From CBDDLD01 sp965250025 (GTDB taxonomy: Bacteria; Bacteroidota; Bacteroidia; Flavobacteriales; Flavobacteriaceae), in contig OZ252283.1 of the NCBI GenBank assembly GCA_965250025.1, positions 1,240,001 through 1,304,000 on the forward strand: a stretch of 64,000 nt of DNA. The letters run 5' to 3'. The position numbers and the translations under genes are program-made. Below are positions 49,962-59,113 of this stretch, piece by piece (positions within the stretch are counted from its first letter, which is position 1; each line of letters opens with the position of its first letter). Under the pieces are notes generated by a model. It searched no databases and was not told the DNA's origin. It worked only from the letters and a program-made list of their open reading frames with translations.

Positions 49962-50864
49962 TTAGACCAAAGATAATCTTTCTTTTATAGCTTTTGCCAG
50001 GACATGTGCTGCTTCCTGATGATTTCTAAACCACAATTCAGGCTCTATGAGTTCCAGTTCAGAAAGGGCCGTTTTACCATCATTATCCGTAAAAATATCC
50101 ACACGAGCGTAGATAGGCAGTTCCGGGCATGCTTTGACGGCATGTTGAGCAAAGGCTATTTCATTTTTTGTCGGCGTATAGTTATGTACAGAGCCACCAA
50201 AATCGTCTTGTACTCTGAAATCTCCGGGTTTGGCCTTTTTTAAGATGGCATGGGTAAACGTACCATTAAAAACCATCATAGAAATTTCCCCTTCACTAAC
50301 AATCTTATGTTGAAAAGGTTGCAGCATCATGGCTTCTGTTTTGATGAGTTTTTGGAATAGCACTTCGTGGGTTTTAAGATTGTTCTTATTCAATCTGTAT
50401 GTATGTCTAGCAGCTCCCGAAACACAGGGTTTAAGAACAGTCTCTGTCCAACCCAATTCATTATGTAGCCGCTCTAAAGTAGTTGTTGTATCGGCTTCAA
50501 TAAACTTGGTTTCTGCAATATGAACATCTTTAGTTTTCAGGTCGAGGAGGTAATGCTTATCAATATTCCATCGTATCAGAGCTTCCGAATTAAAGAGTTG
50601 GGTTTGCCTGGAAACCTTTGTGAGCCATATTGAGAATTCATCGAACCGGTCAAAATAGTCCCAGGTGGTTCTAAACACTACAGATTTGGTGGTTGACCAG
50701 TCAAAAGTTACATCGTCCCAAGCCTTACGATCTACAATCATATGCAATCGTTTTAATGCTTCGATGACGAGCATGTCTTCATAAAACACATTGTGTTTGT
50801 AGGGGTCGTCAGAATCTTCAAGATATCGTTTATCTGTAAGTATGATGACATCGTATGATCTCAT
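49962..50864 (-). CDS. ATP-grasp ligase, RimK/glutathione-synthetase-like
   Basis: A 300-residue ATP-grasp enzyme (carboxylate-amine ligase). FRTTWDYFDRFDEF at about 65-78, TVLKPCVSGAARHTYRL (ATP-binding Lys, about 140-156), MLQPFQHKIVSEGEISMMVFNG (read in parts, about 180-200), and LSELELIEPELWF (metal-binding Glu, about 270-282) resemble the glutathione-synthetase-like DcsG/RimK group. It is read just after ggt (11-nt gap). Substrates not readable; a gamma-glutamyl or peptide-like product could be made here, but this is inference. Confidence 0.82.
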   Translation of the reverse strand: MRSYDVIILTDKRYLEDSDDPYKHNVFYEDMLVIEALKRLHMIVDRKAWDDVTFDWSTTKSVVFRTTWDYFDRFDEFSIWLTKVSRQTQLFNSEALIRWNIDKHYLLDLKTKDVHIAETKFIEADTTTTLERLHNELGWTETVLKPCVSGAARHTYRLNKNNLKTHEVLFQKLIKTEAMMLQPFQHKIVSEGEISMMVFNGTFTHAILKKAKPGDFRVQDDFGGSVHNYTPTKNEIAFAQHAVKACPELPIYARVDIFTDNDGKTALSELELIEPELWFRNHQEAAHVLAKAIKERLSLV

Positions 50865-50875
50865 AATAATTAGTT

Positions 50876-52582
50876 TTAAAAACCAACTGCAGTATCGTCG
50901 CCACGCTTGTCAGCTCCGCCTTCCAAAGTACCGTCTTCAAGTACTAATATTCCATCGACAATACCAATGATGGGTGAGCGTTCCTCATTAATGTGATAGC
51001 CTTTAGCTTTGAGTTGTTTTATAAGTTTTGGATCGAACACGTCGGGTTCCATTCGTATTTCATCGGGCAACCATTGGTTGTGAAACCTTGGCGCATTGAC
51101 CGCTTCCTGCATGGTTAATCCAAATACTTCAACATTTAAGATGGTCTGTAGCACTGAAGTAATGATAGTAGATCCTCCGGGCGTACCTACAGACATGAGC
51201 AACTCACCTTCTTTTTCAATAATGGTTGGGGTCATGGAACTCAACATGCGTTTTTCAGGAGCAATACTATTGGCTTCTGCTCCGATAAGGCCATAATAAT
51301 TTGGCACTCCGGGCTTACTGCTAAAATCATCCATTTCATTGTTCAGAAAAAAACCAAGATCATCGGCATAGACCTTAGAGCCATAACCGCCGTTTAGTGT
51401 TGTAGTTACGGCAATAGCATTTCCATACTGATCCACAATAGAATAGTGGGTAGTCTCATTACTTTCATAGCCGACAATAGCCCCATGGGATATGGTTTCT
51501 ACAGGTGTAGCATGATCAAATGAGAAATCCTTCATGCGTTCCTCAAGATAAACATCACTGGTAAGTGTTTTAACAGGAATATCCACAAAATCCGGATCTC
51601 CCAAATAATAACTGCGATCCGCATAAGCCCTTTTCTCGGCTTCGACCATAACCTGAATGGTCTTTAGAGTATTGTGGCCATAATCTTTTAGGTTGAAAGG
51701 CTCTATCATTTTCATGATCTGATTCAAACAGATACCACCAGATGATGGTGGTGACATTGAAATCACTTTCAGATCCTTGTAGGTAAAAACTACAGGTGTC
51801 CGCCATTTAGATTCATAACGCTCTAAATCCTCAAGGGTAATAATACTGCCTCTGGACTGTAAAAAGTTTACCAATTGTGTTGCAATTTCACCTTTGTAGA
51901 ATGCTTCCTGGCCGTGAACTGCTATTTGTTCTAGTGTTTTTGCCAGAGCTATGTTTTTGATGGTGTCACCGGGTTTTAAGTCTTTATGGTACAGGATGGG
52001 TTTTTGGTTTACGGCTCTAAAGATGCTATCGTAAGCTGCGAAACGACCATATTGTTTTTGGGTGATGGTATAACCGTTTTTAGCCAAGTCTATTACGGGT
52101 TGTAAAATGTCTTTAATATTGAGCTTTCCAAAACGCTGTTGCGCTTTAAAAATACCAGCTACAGTACCGGGAACACCTATGGCCATTGCACCAACAGTGC
52201 TTTTATTTTTAATGATATTACCTTCTGCATCCAGATACATGTCTTTAGTGGCCGCCAAAGGGGCTTTTTCTCTGTAATCCAAAGCACCAATCTGTCCGTC
52301 GGCTAATCGATACACTAAAAAACCACCGCCACCCAGATTACCGGCGTAAGGGTAGGTCACTGCCAGTGCCATTTCTATAGCCATCATTGCATCAAAAGCA
52401 TTGCCGCCTTTTTTTAGGATGTCTACTCCAATTTTGGAGGCTTCTTCTCTGGCACTGACTACCATCGCTTTTTTTGCGATAACCCCCGTGTTTTTAGAGG
52501 TTTTAATCTCATCCTTTTTATCTTCTTTGCATGCAAGGAGTAGACCAACTATTAGTAAAATATAAGTCAGATGTTTTGTCAT
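50876..52582 (-). CDS. ggt: Gamma-glutamyltransferase
   Basis: N-terminal-nucleophile enzyme that cleaves itself and moves or hydrolyses gamma-glutamyl groups. The 568-residue protein has a lipobox (GLLLAC, Cys about 18), so it is a lipoprotein. The catalytic Thr (about 379) lies in NETTHYSIVDQYGN, after DYGHNTLKTIQ; the active-site stretch MSSMTPTI and the glycine pair GTPGGSTIITS follow. AIGVPGTVAGI is in the large subunit. It runs into the ATP-grasp gene and overlaps the AcpH-like gene by 4 nt. Confidence 0.95.
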   Translation of the reverse strand: MTKHLTYILLIVGLLLACKEDKKDEIKTSKNTGVIAKKAMVVSAREEASKIGVDILKKGGNAFDAMMAIEMALAVTYPYAGNLGGGGFLVYRLADGQIGALDYREKAPLAATKDMYLDAEGNIIKNKSTVGAMAIGVPGTVAGIFKAQQRFGKLNIKDILQPVIDLAKNGYTITQKQYGRFAAYDSIFRAVNQKPILYHKDLKPGDTIKNIALAKTLEQIAVHGQEAFYKGEIATQLVNFLQSRGSIITLEDLERYESKWRTPVVFTYKDLKVISMSPPSSGGICLNQIMKMIEPFNLKDYGHNTLKTIQVMVEAEKRAYADRSYYLGDPDFVDIPVKTLTSDVYLEERMKDFSFDHATPVETISHGAIVGYESNETTHYSIVDQYGNAIAVTTTLNGGYGSKVYADDLGFFLNNEMDDFSSKPGVPNYYGLIGAEANSIAPEKRMLSSMTPTIIEKEGELLMSVGTPGGSTIITSVLQTILNVEVFGLTMQEAVNAPRFHNQWLPDEIRMEPDVFDPKLIKQLKAKGYHINEERSPIIGIVDGILVLEDGTLEGGADKRGDDTAVGF

Positions 52583-53181
52583 AATTTGAATTTTTTTTCC
52601 AATTCCAATCGCTGTGCTGTACTAAAGGCTATTAATGCTTCAAAGAACACCGTGAAGTCTTCCTCAAAAGTATCGTAATACAATTTGAGTTCTTTGGTGG
52701 CTTCGTTCATTTTAGACTTATAGTTTGTCCTGCGGTTCATACCATTCAATACATTCTGAATACCTTCAATAGAATGATAATTGTATAACCAATTGTCATT
52801 GATCATATAAGGCATGAGATTTTTGAACCGTTTAGGAAGTAATTCATAATGTGCTTCTAGGTCTTTGTAGAACGATTGTACGTAGGTGTAGAGATCAACA
52901 TCGGAATAGTTATTCCAGTTTTTAGCCAGAAAGTGATCGTAAAAGATATCGACAATAACGCCGCTATAATGACTGTAGGGGTTGTGTAAACGCTTTGTGC
53001 TTTGCCTGACTACAGGATGTGCATCGGTATAAGTGTCAATAGCCCTATGTAAGAGTATGCCGGCTTGCATGGCAACCGGATATTCGGTATAGCGTTTTCC
53101 TCGGATACCGTCGGCAACAAAGTTGCCAATAGTCAATAAGGTGTTGTTGCCAGAAAGGTAGATATGAGCTAAAAAATTCAT
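52579..53181 (-). CDS. ACP phosphodiesterase (AcpH-like)
   Basis: A 200-residue protein of the AcpH/DUF479 group, which removes phosphopantetheine from acyl carrier protein. MNFLAHIYLSG begins it; GNFVADGIRGK, LHRAIDTYTDAHPV (HD-like His/Asp, about 45-58) and DIFYDHFLAKNW are the metal-site stretches. Length fits. The stop overlaps ggt by 4 nt, and it is divergent from glmM. Confidence 0.9.
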   Translation of the reverse strand: MNFLAHIYLSGNNTLLTIGNFVADGIRGKRYTEYPVAMQAGILLHRAIDTYTDAHPVVRQSTKRLHNPYSHYSGVIVDIFYDHFLAKNWNNYSDVDLYTYVQSFYKDLEAHYELLPKRFKNLMPYMINDNWLYNYHSIEGIQNVLNGMNRRTNYKSKMNEATKELKLYYDTFEEDFTVFFEALIAFSTAQRLELEKKFKL

Positions 53182-53226
53182 TCTTCGAATTTACAAATTC
53201 ATAATAACAAAATAGGATTAACTAAT

Positions 53227-53234
53227 TATATTTG
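53227..53234 (+). promoter_or_regulatory. Promoter -7 box of glmM
   Basis: TATATTTG matches TAnnTTTG, 15 nt before the ATG at 53250. A short leader of about 8-10 nt results. Confidence 0.45.
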
Positions 53235-53249
53235 CCAAAAATCAATCGC

Positions 53250-54638
53250 ATGACACTTATTAAATCTATTTCAGGTATTCGTGGTACTATTGGTGGTAAA
53301 GTAGAAGATAATTTAACACCTATAGATGCTGTTAAATTTGCTGCAGCATACGGAACATGGCTTAAGCAACAACGACAAAAAGACAACTACAGAGTTGTCG
53401 TTGGGCGCGATGCCAGACTTTCCGGAGAGATGATTCAAAATTTGGTAATGAATACGTTAGTAGGTTTGGGAATCCATGTTATTGACTTGGGATTGTCTAC
53501 CACGCCCACAGTTGAGGTCGCTGTCCCTATGGAGCATGCAGATGGCGGTATTATTTTGACTGCAAGTCATAATCCTAAGCAATGGAATGCCTTAAAGCTA
53601 TTAAATGCAAAAGGCGAGTTTTTAAGTGGTGAAGACGGGCAGGAGATATTGGAGATTGCGGCATCGGATAACATGCAGTTTTCTGAAGTCGATGATTTGG
53701 GTAGAATTACTAAGAATCAGGCTTATATCGATCTGCATATTGACGAGGTTTTAGATCTGCCTTTAGTGAATAAAAAAGCCATTGAAGCTGCCAATTTTAA
53801 AGTTGTGGTAGATGGGGTTAATTCTACTGGGGGTATTGCTATCCCTTTATTATTAGAACGTTTGGGTGTACATGCTGTAAAATTATACTGTGAGCCTAAT
53901 GGGCATTTTCCTCATAATCCTGAGCCTTTAAAAGAGCATTTAACAGATTTGTCCAAAACCGTTGTTGATGAACGTGCTGATTTTGGAATTGTTGTAGATC
54001 CGGATGTAGATCGTTTGGCATTTATGGATGAAAAAGGGGAAATGTTTGGTGAAGAATATACTCTAGTTGCTTGTGCGGATTATGTACTCAGTAAGCGTCC
54101 CGGTAATACGGTAAGTAATATGAGTTCTACCAGAGCTTTGAGTGATGTCACTGAAAAGCATGGCGGGACTTATGAAGCAAGTGCTGTAGGAGAAGTCAAT
54201 GTGGTAGCATTAATGAAGCAGAATGATGCCGTTATTGGCGGAGAAGGTAATGGTGGCATTATCTATCCCGAATTGCATTACGGTAGAGATGCTCTGGTTG
54301 GTGTGGCACTATTTTTAAGCTTACTGGCTGAAAAGAAAATGACTGTTAGTGAACTTAAAACGACATATCCGAGCTATTTTATGAGTAAGAAGAAAATCCA
54401 ACTCACACCAGAGCTGGATGTTGATGCACTATTAAGATCAATGGAAGCGAAGTATAGCCACGAAAGATTAACAACTGTAGATGGTGTTAAAATCGATTTT
54501 GAAGATCAGTGGGTGCACTTAAGAAAAAGTAATACCGAGCCTATTATTAGAATATATACTGAGGCCAAATCTCAAGACCTGGCAGATGCATTGGCTGATA
54601 GGATCATTTCCGAAATCAAAGCAATTGCTAAGATTTAG
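53250..54638 (+). CDS. glmM: Phosphoglucosamine mutase
   Basis: Converts glucosamine-6-phosphate to glucosamine-1-phosphate on the way to UDP-GlcNAc for peptidoglycan and LPS. The 462-residue protein shows SGIRGTIGGKV at the start, the phospho-Ser loop TASHNPKQWNA (Ser about 107), the metal loop DPDVDRLAF (about 250), the sugar loop GEGNGGIIYP and the phosphate-binding RKSNTEPIIRIYTEA. ATG at 53250 opens the conserved TLIKSISGIRG; an earlier in-frame codon at 53232 is inside the -7 box. A phosphomannomutase is the other choice. Confidence 0.93.
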   Translation: MTLIKSISGIRGTIGGKVEDNLTPIDAVKFAAAYGTWLKQQRQKDNYRVVVGRDARLSGEMIQNLVMNTLVGLGIHVIDLGLSTTPTVEVAVPMEHADGGIILTASHNPKQWNALKLLNAKGEFLSGEDGQEILEIAASDNMQFSEVDDLGRITKNQAYIDLHIDEVLDLPLVNKKAIEAANFKVVVDGVNSTGGIAIPLLLERLGVHAVKLYCEPNGHFPHNPEPLKEHLTDLSKTVVDERADFGIVVDPDVDRLAFMDEKGEMFGEEYTLVACADYVLSKRPGNTVSNMSSTRALSDVTEKHGGTYEASAVGEVNVVALMKQNDAVIGGEGNGGIIYPELHYGRDALVGVALFLSLLAEKKMTVSELKTTYPSYFMSKKKIQLTPELDVDALLRSMEAKYSHERLTTVDGVKIDFEDQWVHLRKSNTEPIIRIYTEAKSQDLADALADRIISEIKAIAKI

Positions 54639-54667
54639 TATTTTTACTTCAAAATTAGATTGTCATA

Positions 54668-56176
54668 GTGAGTGCCATTTCTGAACATACCATTACTAAA
54701 ATTACGGATCTAGAAGCTTATTTTAACCGTTTTAGAGACCAGATTGTTGGATACGATCAAACGTTTGTATCGCCTTATGGTGAACAAAAGATCATTTATA
54801 CGGACTGGACAGCTTCTGGTCGTTTATACAGACCTATTGAGGATAAGCTACTCAATGATTTTGGGCCTTTTGTTGCCAATACACACACAGAGACCACCGT
54901 ATCCGGTACCGCAATGACCAAGGCATATCATAAAGCAAAAGACGTTATTAAACAACATGTTAATTGTAATGAAGATGATGTGTTGATCGTTTCCGGAAAT
55001 GGTATGACTGGTGTCGTTAATAAGTTTCAACGCATATTAGGTCTTAAAGTTCCTGAAAATTTAAGGGCCTATACATCCATACCAGACGAAATGCGACCGG
55101 TAGTTTTTGTTTCCCATATGGAGCATCATTCCAATCACACATCATGGTTAGAAACCATGGCTAAAGTAGAAGTGATTCCTCCAGGAAAAGATGGGTTGTT
55201 CAGCCTTGAGAATCTGGAAAAGCTTTTAGAGCAGTATAAAACATGTACTTTAAAGATCGCATCCATTATTGCAGGATCTAATGTTACCGGAATTCAAACC
55301 CCTTATCACGATATTGCAAAACTGATGCATAAGCATGGCGGCGTATGTTTTGTAGACTTTGCATGTTCAGCACCTTATGTGGAAATTGATATGCATCCGG
55401 AAGACAAAGCATCGTATCTAGATGCCATATTCTTTTCGCCACACAAGTTTTTGGGTGGTCCCGGAACTTCTGGAGTATTGGTATTCAATAAGAGATTGTA
55501 TAAGAATATGATTCCTGATTGCCCTGGTGGCGGTACAGTGAGTTGGACTAATCCCTGGGGCGAGCATAAGTATATTGATAATATTGAAGATAGGGAAGAT
55601 GGCGGTACGCCAGGATTTCTTCAAACGATAAAAACGGCTCTAGCTATTAAGCTTAAAGAGCAAATGGGAGTGTCTAACATGCTGAAGCGCGAACATCAGT
55701 TGGTCCAACGCATTTTTGAACGGTTAAGTCCTATTGAAAATATCAACATTCTCGCCGGACAGCATCAGGATCGCTTGGGAGTGATTTCATTTTATATAGA
55801 CGACCTACACTATAATTTAGGCGTTAAGCTTCTTAACGATAGGTATGGAATACAAACACGTGGCGGTTGCAGTTGTGCCGGAACATATGGGCATTATCTC
55901 TTGCATGTGGATTATGAAACGTCTCATGAGCTGACTAATGAAATTTCTATTGGCGACCTTGTAAGGAAACCGGGATGGATACGTATGTCTATTCACCCAA
56001 CAACTACAGATGCAGAGATCAATTATGTTTGTGATGCTATTATAGCACTGTCAGAACAACATCAAACATGGGCATCAGATTACGAGTATTCCAAATGCAA
56101 TAATGAATTCATTCATAAGTCTCTTAAGGAATGTACAGACGATTCTGTAGCTATAGATACTTGGTTTGACCTGTAA
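54668..56176 (+). CDS. Class V aminotransferase-fold PLP enzyme
   Basis: A 502-residue fold-type I PLP enzyme of the cysteine-desulfurase/isopenicillin-epimerase group. TDWTASGRLYRPIE (about 39-52), VSGNGMTGVVNKFQ, HMEHHSNHTSWLE (about 158-171), VDFACSAPYVEID and the PLP Lys in FFSPHKFLGGPGTSG (about 257-271) are clear. RGGCSCAGTYGHYLLHVD (about 398-415) contains Cys residues where desulfurases carry the catalytic Cys. It starts with GTG 29 nt after glmM. Reaction not readable. Confidence 0.87.
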   Translation: MSAISEHTITKITDLEAYFNRFRDQIVGYDQTFVSPYGEQKIIYTDWTASGRLYRPIEDKLLNDFGPFVANTHTETTVSGTAMTKAYHKAKDVIKQHVNCNEDDVLIVSGNGMTGVVNKFQRILGLKVPENLRAYTSIPDEMRPVVFVSHMEHHSNHTSWLETMAKVEVIPPGKDGLFSLENLEKLLEQYKTCTLKIASIIAGSNVTGIQTPYHDIAKLMHKHGGVCFVDFACSAPYVEIDMHPEDKASYLDAIFFSPHKFLGGPGTSGVLVFNKRLYKNMIPDCPGGGTVSWTNPWGEHKYIDNIEDREDGGTPGFLQTIKTALAIKLKEQMGVSNMLKREHQLVQRIFERLSPIENINILAGQHQDRLGVISFYIDDLHYNLGVKLLNDRYGIQTRGGCSCAGTYGHYLLHVDYETSHELTNEISIGDLVRKPGWIRMSIHPTTTDAEINYVCDAIIALSEQHQTWASDYEYSKCNNEFIHKSLKECTDDSVAIDTWFDL

Positions 56177-56179
56177 TTT

Positions 56180-57070
56180 TTACTGAAATTTTTCGGGCAC
56201 ATTGTCTTTGTGCTTCCAGCGTTTGTGCGTCCATAAATAATATTCCGGAGCTTCTCTGATCTGATCTTCTACCAGTTTGAAAAACAAATCTGTGATTTCG
56301 TAATCGTTATGCGCTTTAGGTGTTTCAGTAATTATTTTAAATTCTGTGGAATAATAGCCTCTTTTTAAGCGTTTTACACCAAAGAACACCACAGCCATAT
56401 CCCATTTTTTTGCTAAGGTTTCCGCACCGGTGTACATGGGCACCTTAATCCCCATAAATTCACTCCAATGATATGCTTTATAAGCTTTAGGCGACTGATC
56501 TGCAGCAAAACCATTTATAGTTAGCTCACCATTTTCATTGGCTTTTCTGAGCACACTAAATGTCTCTTTATTTGTGACTAAGTAGGTGTCGTGTTTTGCC
56601 CTTATGCGTTTTACCAAACGATCAAAATGCTTGTTCGCCAAGCGTTTATATACCGCATAACCTTTATGACTCAAGTAACGTTGCAGTACAAAAACCCACT
56701 CCCAACTGCCATAGTGAGCACACATGAGTATAATACTTTTATTCTTAGTTTCCAGATCTTTCAGAAGCTCTAGATTAGTGAAGGTAAATCGTTTGGCCAA
56801 TTCTTTTTTGGAAATGGTCATGGACTTCACAGCCTCTAATAGCATATCGCATAAGTGGTGATAGAACTTTCTGGTGATTAATGCAATTTCCTTTTCAGAT
56901 TTCTCAGGAAAAACTAGGGTCAGATTCTCTTTAACGGTGGTTGTTCTGTATTTAAACACACGATACAGAAAAAAACACAGCAAGTCAGAAAGCCCATAAA
57001 GTAACCGAAAGGGAAGTATGGAAATGATCCATAGGATAGGATAAATTAAAATATAGGCAATAAGTTGCAT
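56180..57070 (-). CDS. Lysophospholipid/lipid A acyltransferase (LpxL-like)
   Basis: A 296-residue inner-membrane acyltransferase of the HtrB/LpxL family, which adds a secondary acyl chain to lipid A or an acyl lipid. One or two N-terminal hydrophobic stretches (about 5-35), then the family HX4(D/E) motif in CAHYGSWEWVFVLQ (about 118-131), and GFAADQSPKAYKAYH. It ends near KWKHKDNVPEKFQ. It is convergent with the aminotransferase gene, 3 nt apart. Confidence 0.9.
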   Translation of the reverse strand: MQLIAYILIYPILWIISILPFRLLYGLSDLLCFFLYRVFKYRTTTVKENLTLVFPEKSEKEIALITRKFYHHLCDMLLEAVKSMTISKKELAKRFTFTNLELLKDLETKNKSIILMCAHYGSWEWVFVLQRYLSHKGYAVYKRLANKHFDRLVKRIRAKHDTYLVTNKETFSVLRKANENGELTINGFAADQSPKAYKAYHWSEFMGIKVPMYTGAETLAKKWDMAVVFFGVKRLKRGYYSTEFKIITETPKAHNDYEITDLFFKLVEDQIREAPEYYLWTHKRWKHKDNVPEKFQ

Positions 57071-57085
57071 TAAAGAGTGTTAATT

Positions 57086-57113
57086 TTGCAGGCACAAATA
57101 TATGCTATATTTG
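57086..57113 (+). promoter_or_regulatory. Promoter of the rhomboid gene
   Basis: TTG at 57086-57088, a 17-nt gap and TATATTTG at 57106-57113 match the flavobacterial consensus TTG-N17-23-TAnnTTTG in full. It lies 19 nt before the ATG. Confidence 0.6.
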
Positions 57114-57132
57114 ATTTATAAGTTTAGAGTTT

Positions 57133-57783
57133 ATGTACAATTTAAGTTTAGTAACCATAGTTATCATAGCGGCTAATGTCATTTTTTCGCTCAAAGGTTT
57201 TGAAGACCGTTTGTTTTTTGAACGCTATAAATTCAATATAGGCGGTATAAGACGCGGTGAGCAGGTAAGAATGTTTAGCTCGGGATTTTTGCATGTAGAT
57301 ACGACGCATCTGTTGTTTAATATGATTACGCTGTATTTCTTTGCCAATGCGGTCATACTCGAATTGGGAAGCTTTAACTTTATCATCATATACATTGCCA
57401 GTTTAATTTTTGGAAACCTATTATCCTTATACTTTCATAAGGATGAATACTGGTACAGTGCCGTAGGTGCTAGTGGTGCGGTTACAGGCGTGTTGTATGC
57501 TGCTATATTATTACAACCGGAAATGAGCTTATACTTGTTTTTTGTCCCCATACCTATTCCCGGTTATGTTTTTGGTGTGGGTTACTTATTGTATTCGATC
57601 TATGGGATGAAGAACAGGATAGGCAATATTGGTCACGATGCGCATTTCGGAGGTGCTGTTGGGGGTTACGTTGTGACCTTACTTTTAGTTCCGGATATTT
57701 TAGAAACAGATCTGCTTCATGTGGGACTTTTGGCCATACCGATTGTCATATTGTTTGTAATGTATAAAATGGGAAAACTATAA
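57133..57783 (+). CDS. Rhomboid-family intramembrane serine protease
   Basis: A 216-residue, six-helix membrane protease. Catalytic Ser lies in VGASGAVTG (about 113-121), His in HDAHFGGAVGG (about 167-177), and HLLFNMITLYFF (about 58-69) gives the Asn-like helix-2 stretch. Substrates unknown. Expressed alone from the promoter at 57086-57113; ends 33 nt before the TlpA gene's stop, with a terminator between. Confidence 0.93.
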   Translation: MYNLSLVTIVIIAANVIFSLKGFEDRLFFERYKFNIGGIRRGEQVRMFSSGFLHVDTTHLLFNMITLYFFANAVILELGSFNFIIIYIASLIFGNLLSLYFHKDEYWYSAVGASGAVTGVLYAAILLQPEMSLYLFFVPIPIPGYVFGVGYLLYSIYGMKNRIGNIGHDAHFGGAVGGYVVTLLLVPDILETDLLHVGLLAIPIVILFVMYKMGKL

Positions 57784-57788
57784 AAAGA

Positions 57789-57818
57789 AAAAGCCTTCAA
57801 TTGAAGGCCTTTTTTTTA
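57789..57818. terminator. Bidirectional terminator between rhomboid and tlpA-like genes
   Basis: AGCCTTCAA and TTGAAGGC form an 8-bp stem at 57793-57808 around no loop or a small one, flanked by A-run and T-run. It serves the convergent rhomboid and TlpA genes. Confidence 0.75.
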
Positions 57819-58973
57819 TTCGGATAACAATTCAGCTATTTTTTGTTCTAAAAGCGGACCTCTTAGGTTTTTGGCAACGATCTTACCAGACTCGTCTAAA
57901 ATAAATGTGGCCGGAATTGATGAGATGTTATACATCTTAGCTACAGGATCGTTAAAATAGTTAAGGTTAGAGACCTGATGCCATGTCAATTTATCTGTTT
58001 TGATCGCATTTTGCCAAGCTTCTTTTGGGTTGAGTTGCTTTCTGTTACCATCTAAAGAAACACCAATAATTTCTAAGCCTTTATCATGGTATTTATTGTA
58101 TACATTAACCACGTTAGGATTTTCGCGTCTGCAAGGTCCACACCAAGCCGCCCAAAAATCGATAATGGTAACCTTCCCTTTGATATCATTAAGACTGATG
58201 ACTTCACCTTCCGGATTTGGAGCTGAGAAGTTCGGTGCCATAGCACCTATCTGAGTGACCTTATCACGCTCAGCTTTGCGTTTCAATTCGTTGATTTTTA
58301 AACCAAGAAATTTGCCTTTGTCTGATGATCTTAATGCGTCATCAAGACTTTCATAAGAGGCTATTAACTTAAGTGGATCCACACCTCTGGCTCTGAATTG
58401 CTGCTCTAATACACTTAACGATACAAAATTATCTTTATGATCGGCAATATAATCAAAAGGGTATTGAAGCAATTCATCATTAAGCTGCTGTAACTTCTGA
58501 CGATACATGTTGATACTTGCAGTATCGACTCTGTTATAGTTTGCCTTATTATATGCATTTCCAGTTTCTCTGATCTTTTCTCTGAATTCGCTAATTTTAG
58601 CATTAAATACTGCCATAACTTCATGAGATTCCGAACCGGTAAACTTAGAATCGTTAATACTTTGCTTATTGAGATCCAGATTCAATTCCTTGTTCTCTAC
58701 CATTATTGATAAGGAACCATTGACCCCATCTACATTAACAAAAAACAAGGTTGGATGTTCTACGGCACCTTTAAAAGTGAATTTTTCATCAAACACTATT
58801 GCCGTGTCCTTTACGATCTGTCTGCCATTTTTGTCAAGTTCTTTGAGGTAAACACGTATACCATTATAAACATCTTTTGCATTTCCATTGATGACATAAT
58901 CTGTTCTTTCAATAGCTTTATTACATGATGATACTGTAATAGCAGTGAGCAGAAGTATAAATAAGCGTTTCAT
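57816..58973 (-). CDS. TlpA-family thiol-disulfide lipoprotein with DUF4369
   Basis: A 385-residue lipoprotein (lipobox SSC, Cys about 17). Residues about 26-130 form a DUF4369 domain (IKRTDYVINGNAKDVYNGIRVYLKEL read in parts), 130-235 a helical linker, and about 245-385 a thioredoxin domain with WAAWCGPCRRENP (CGPC near 278), and the cis-Pro in ISSIPATFIL. Such proteins reduce disulfides in exported proteins. Stands convergent to the rhomboid gene. Confidence 0.92.
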   Translation of the reverse strand: MKRLFILLLTAITVSSCNKAIERTDYVINGNAKDVYNGIRVYLKELDKNGRQIVKDTAIVFDEKFTFKGAVEHPTLFFVNVDGVNGSLSIMVENKELNLDLNKQSINDSKFTGSESHEVMAVFNAKISEFREKIRETGNAYNKANYNRVDTASINMYRQKLQQLNDELLQYPFDYIADHKDNFVSLSVLEQQFRARGVDPLKLIASYESLDDALRSSDKGKFLGLKINELKRKAERDKVTQIGAMAPNFSAPNPEGEVISLNDIKGKVTIIDFWAAWCGPCRRENPNVVNVYNKYHDKGLEIIGVSLDGNRKQLNPKEAWQNAIKTDKLTWHQVSNLNYFNDPVAKMYNISSIPATFILDESGKIVAKNLRGPLLEQKIAELLSE

Positions 58974-59093
58974 AAGTGTAAATTTTATAATGTTACAAAT
59001 ATAAAAAGTTAGCAGTTAGTTTGCAGACCGATAGTGCAAATAAAATCTTAAAACTATACTGGGGTAAAATAAGTTTTCTATGATATTTTACAA

Positions 59094-59101
59094 TATTTTT
59101 G
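59094..59101 (+). promoter_or_regulatory. Promoter -7 box of mnmE
   Basis: TATTTTTG fits TAnnTTTG and lies 12 nt before the ATG at 59114. Confidence 0.45.
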
Positions 59102-59113
59102 CATCATCTGATA

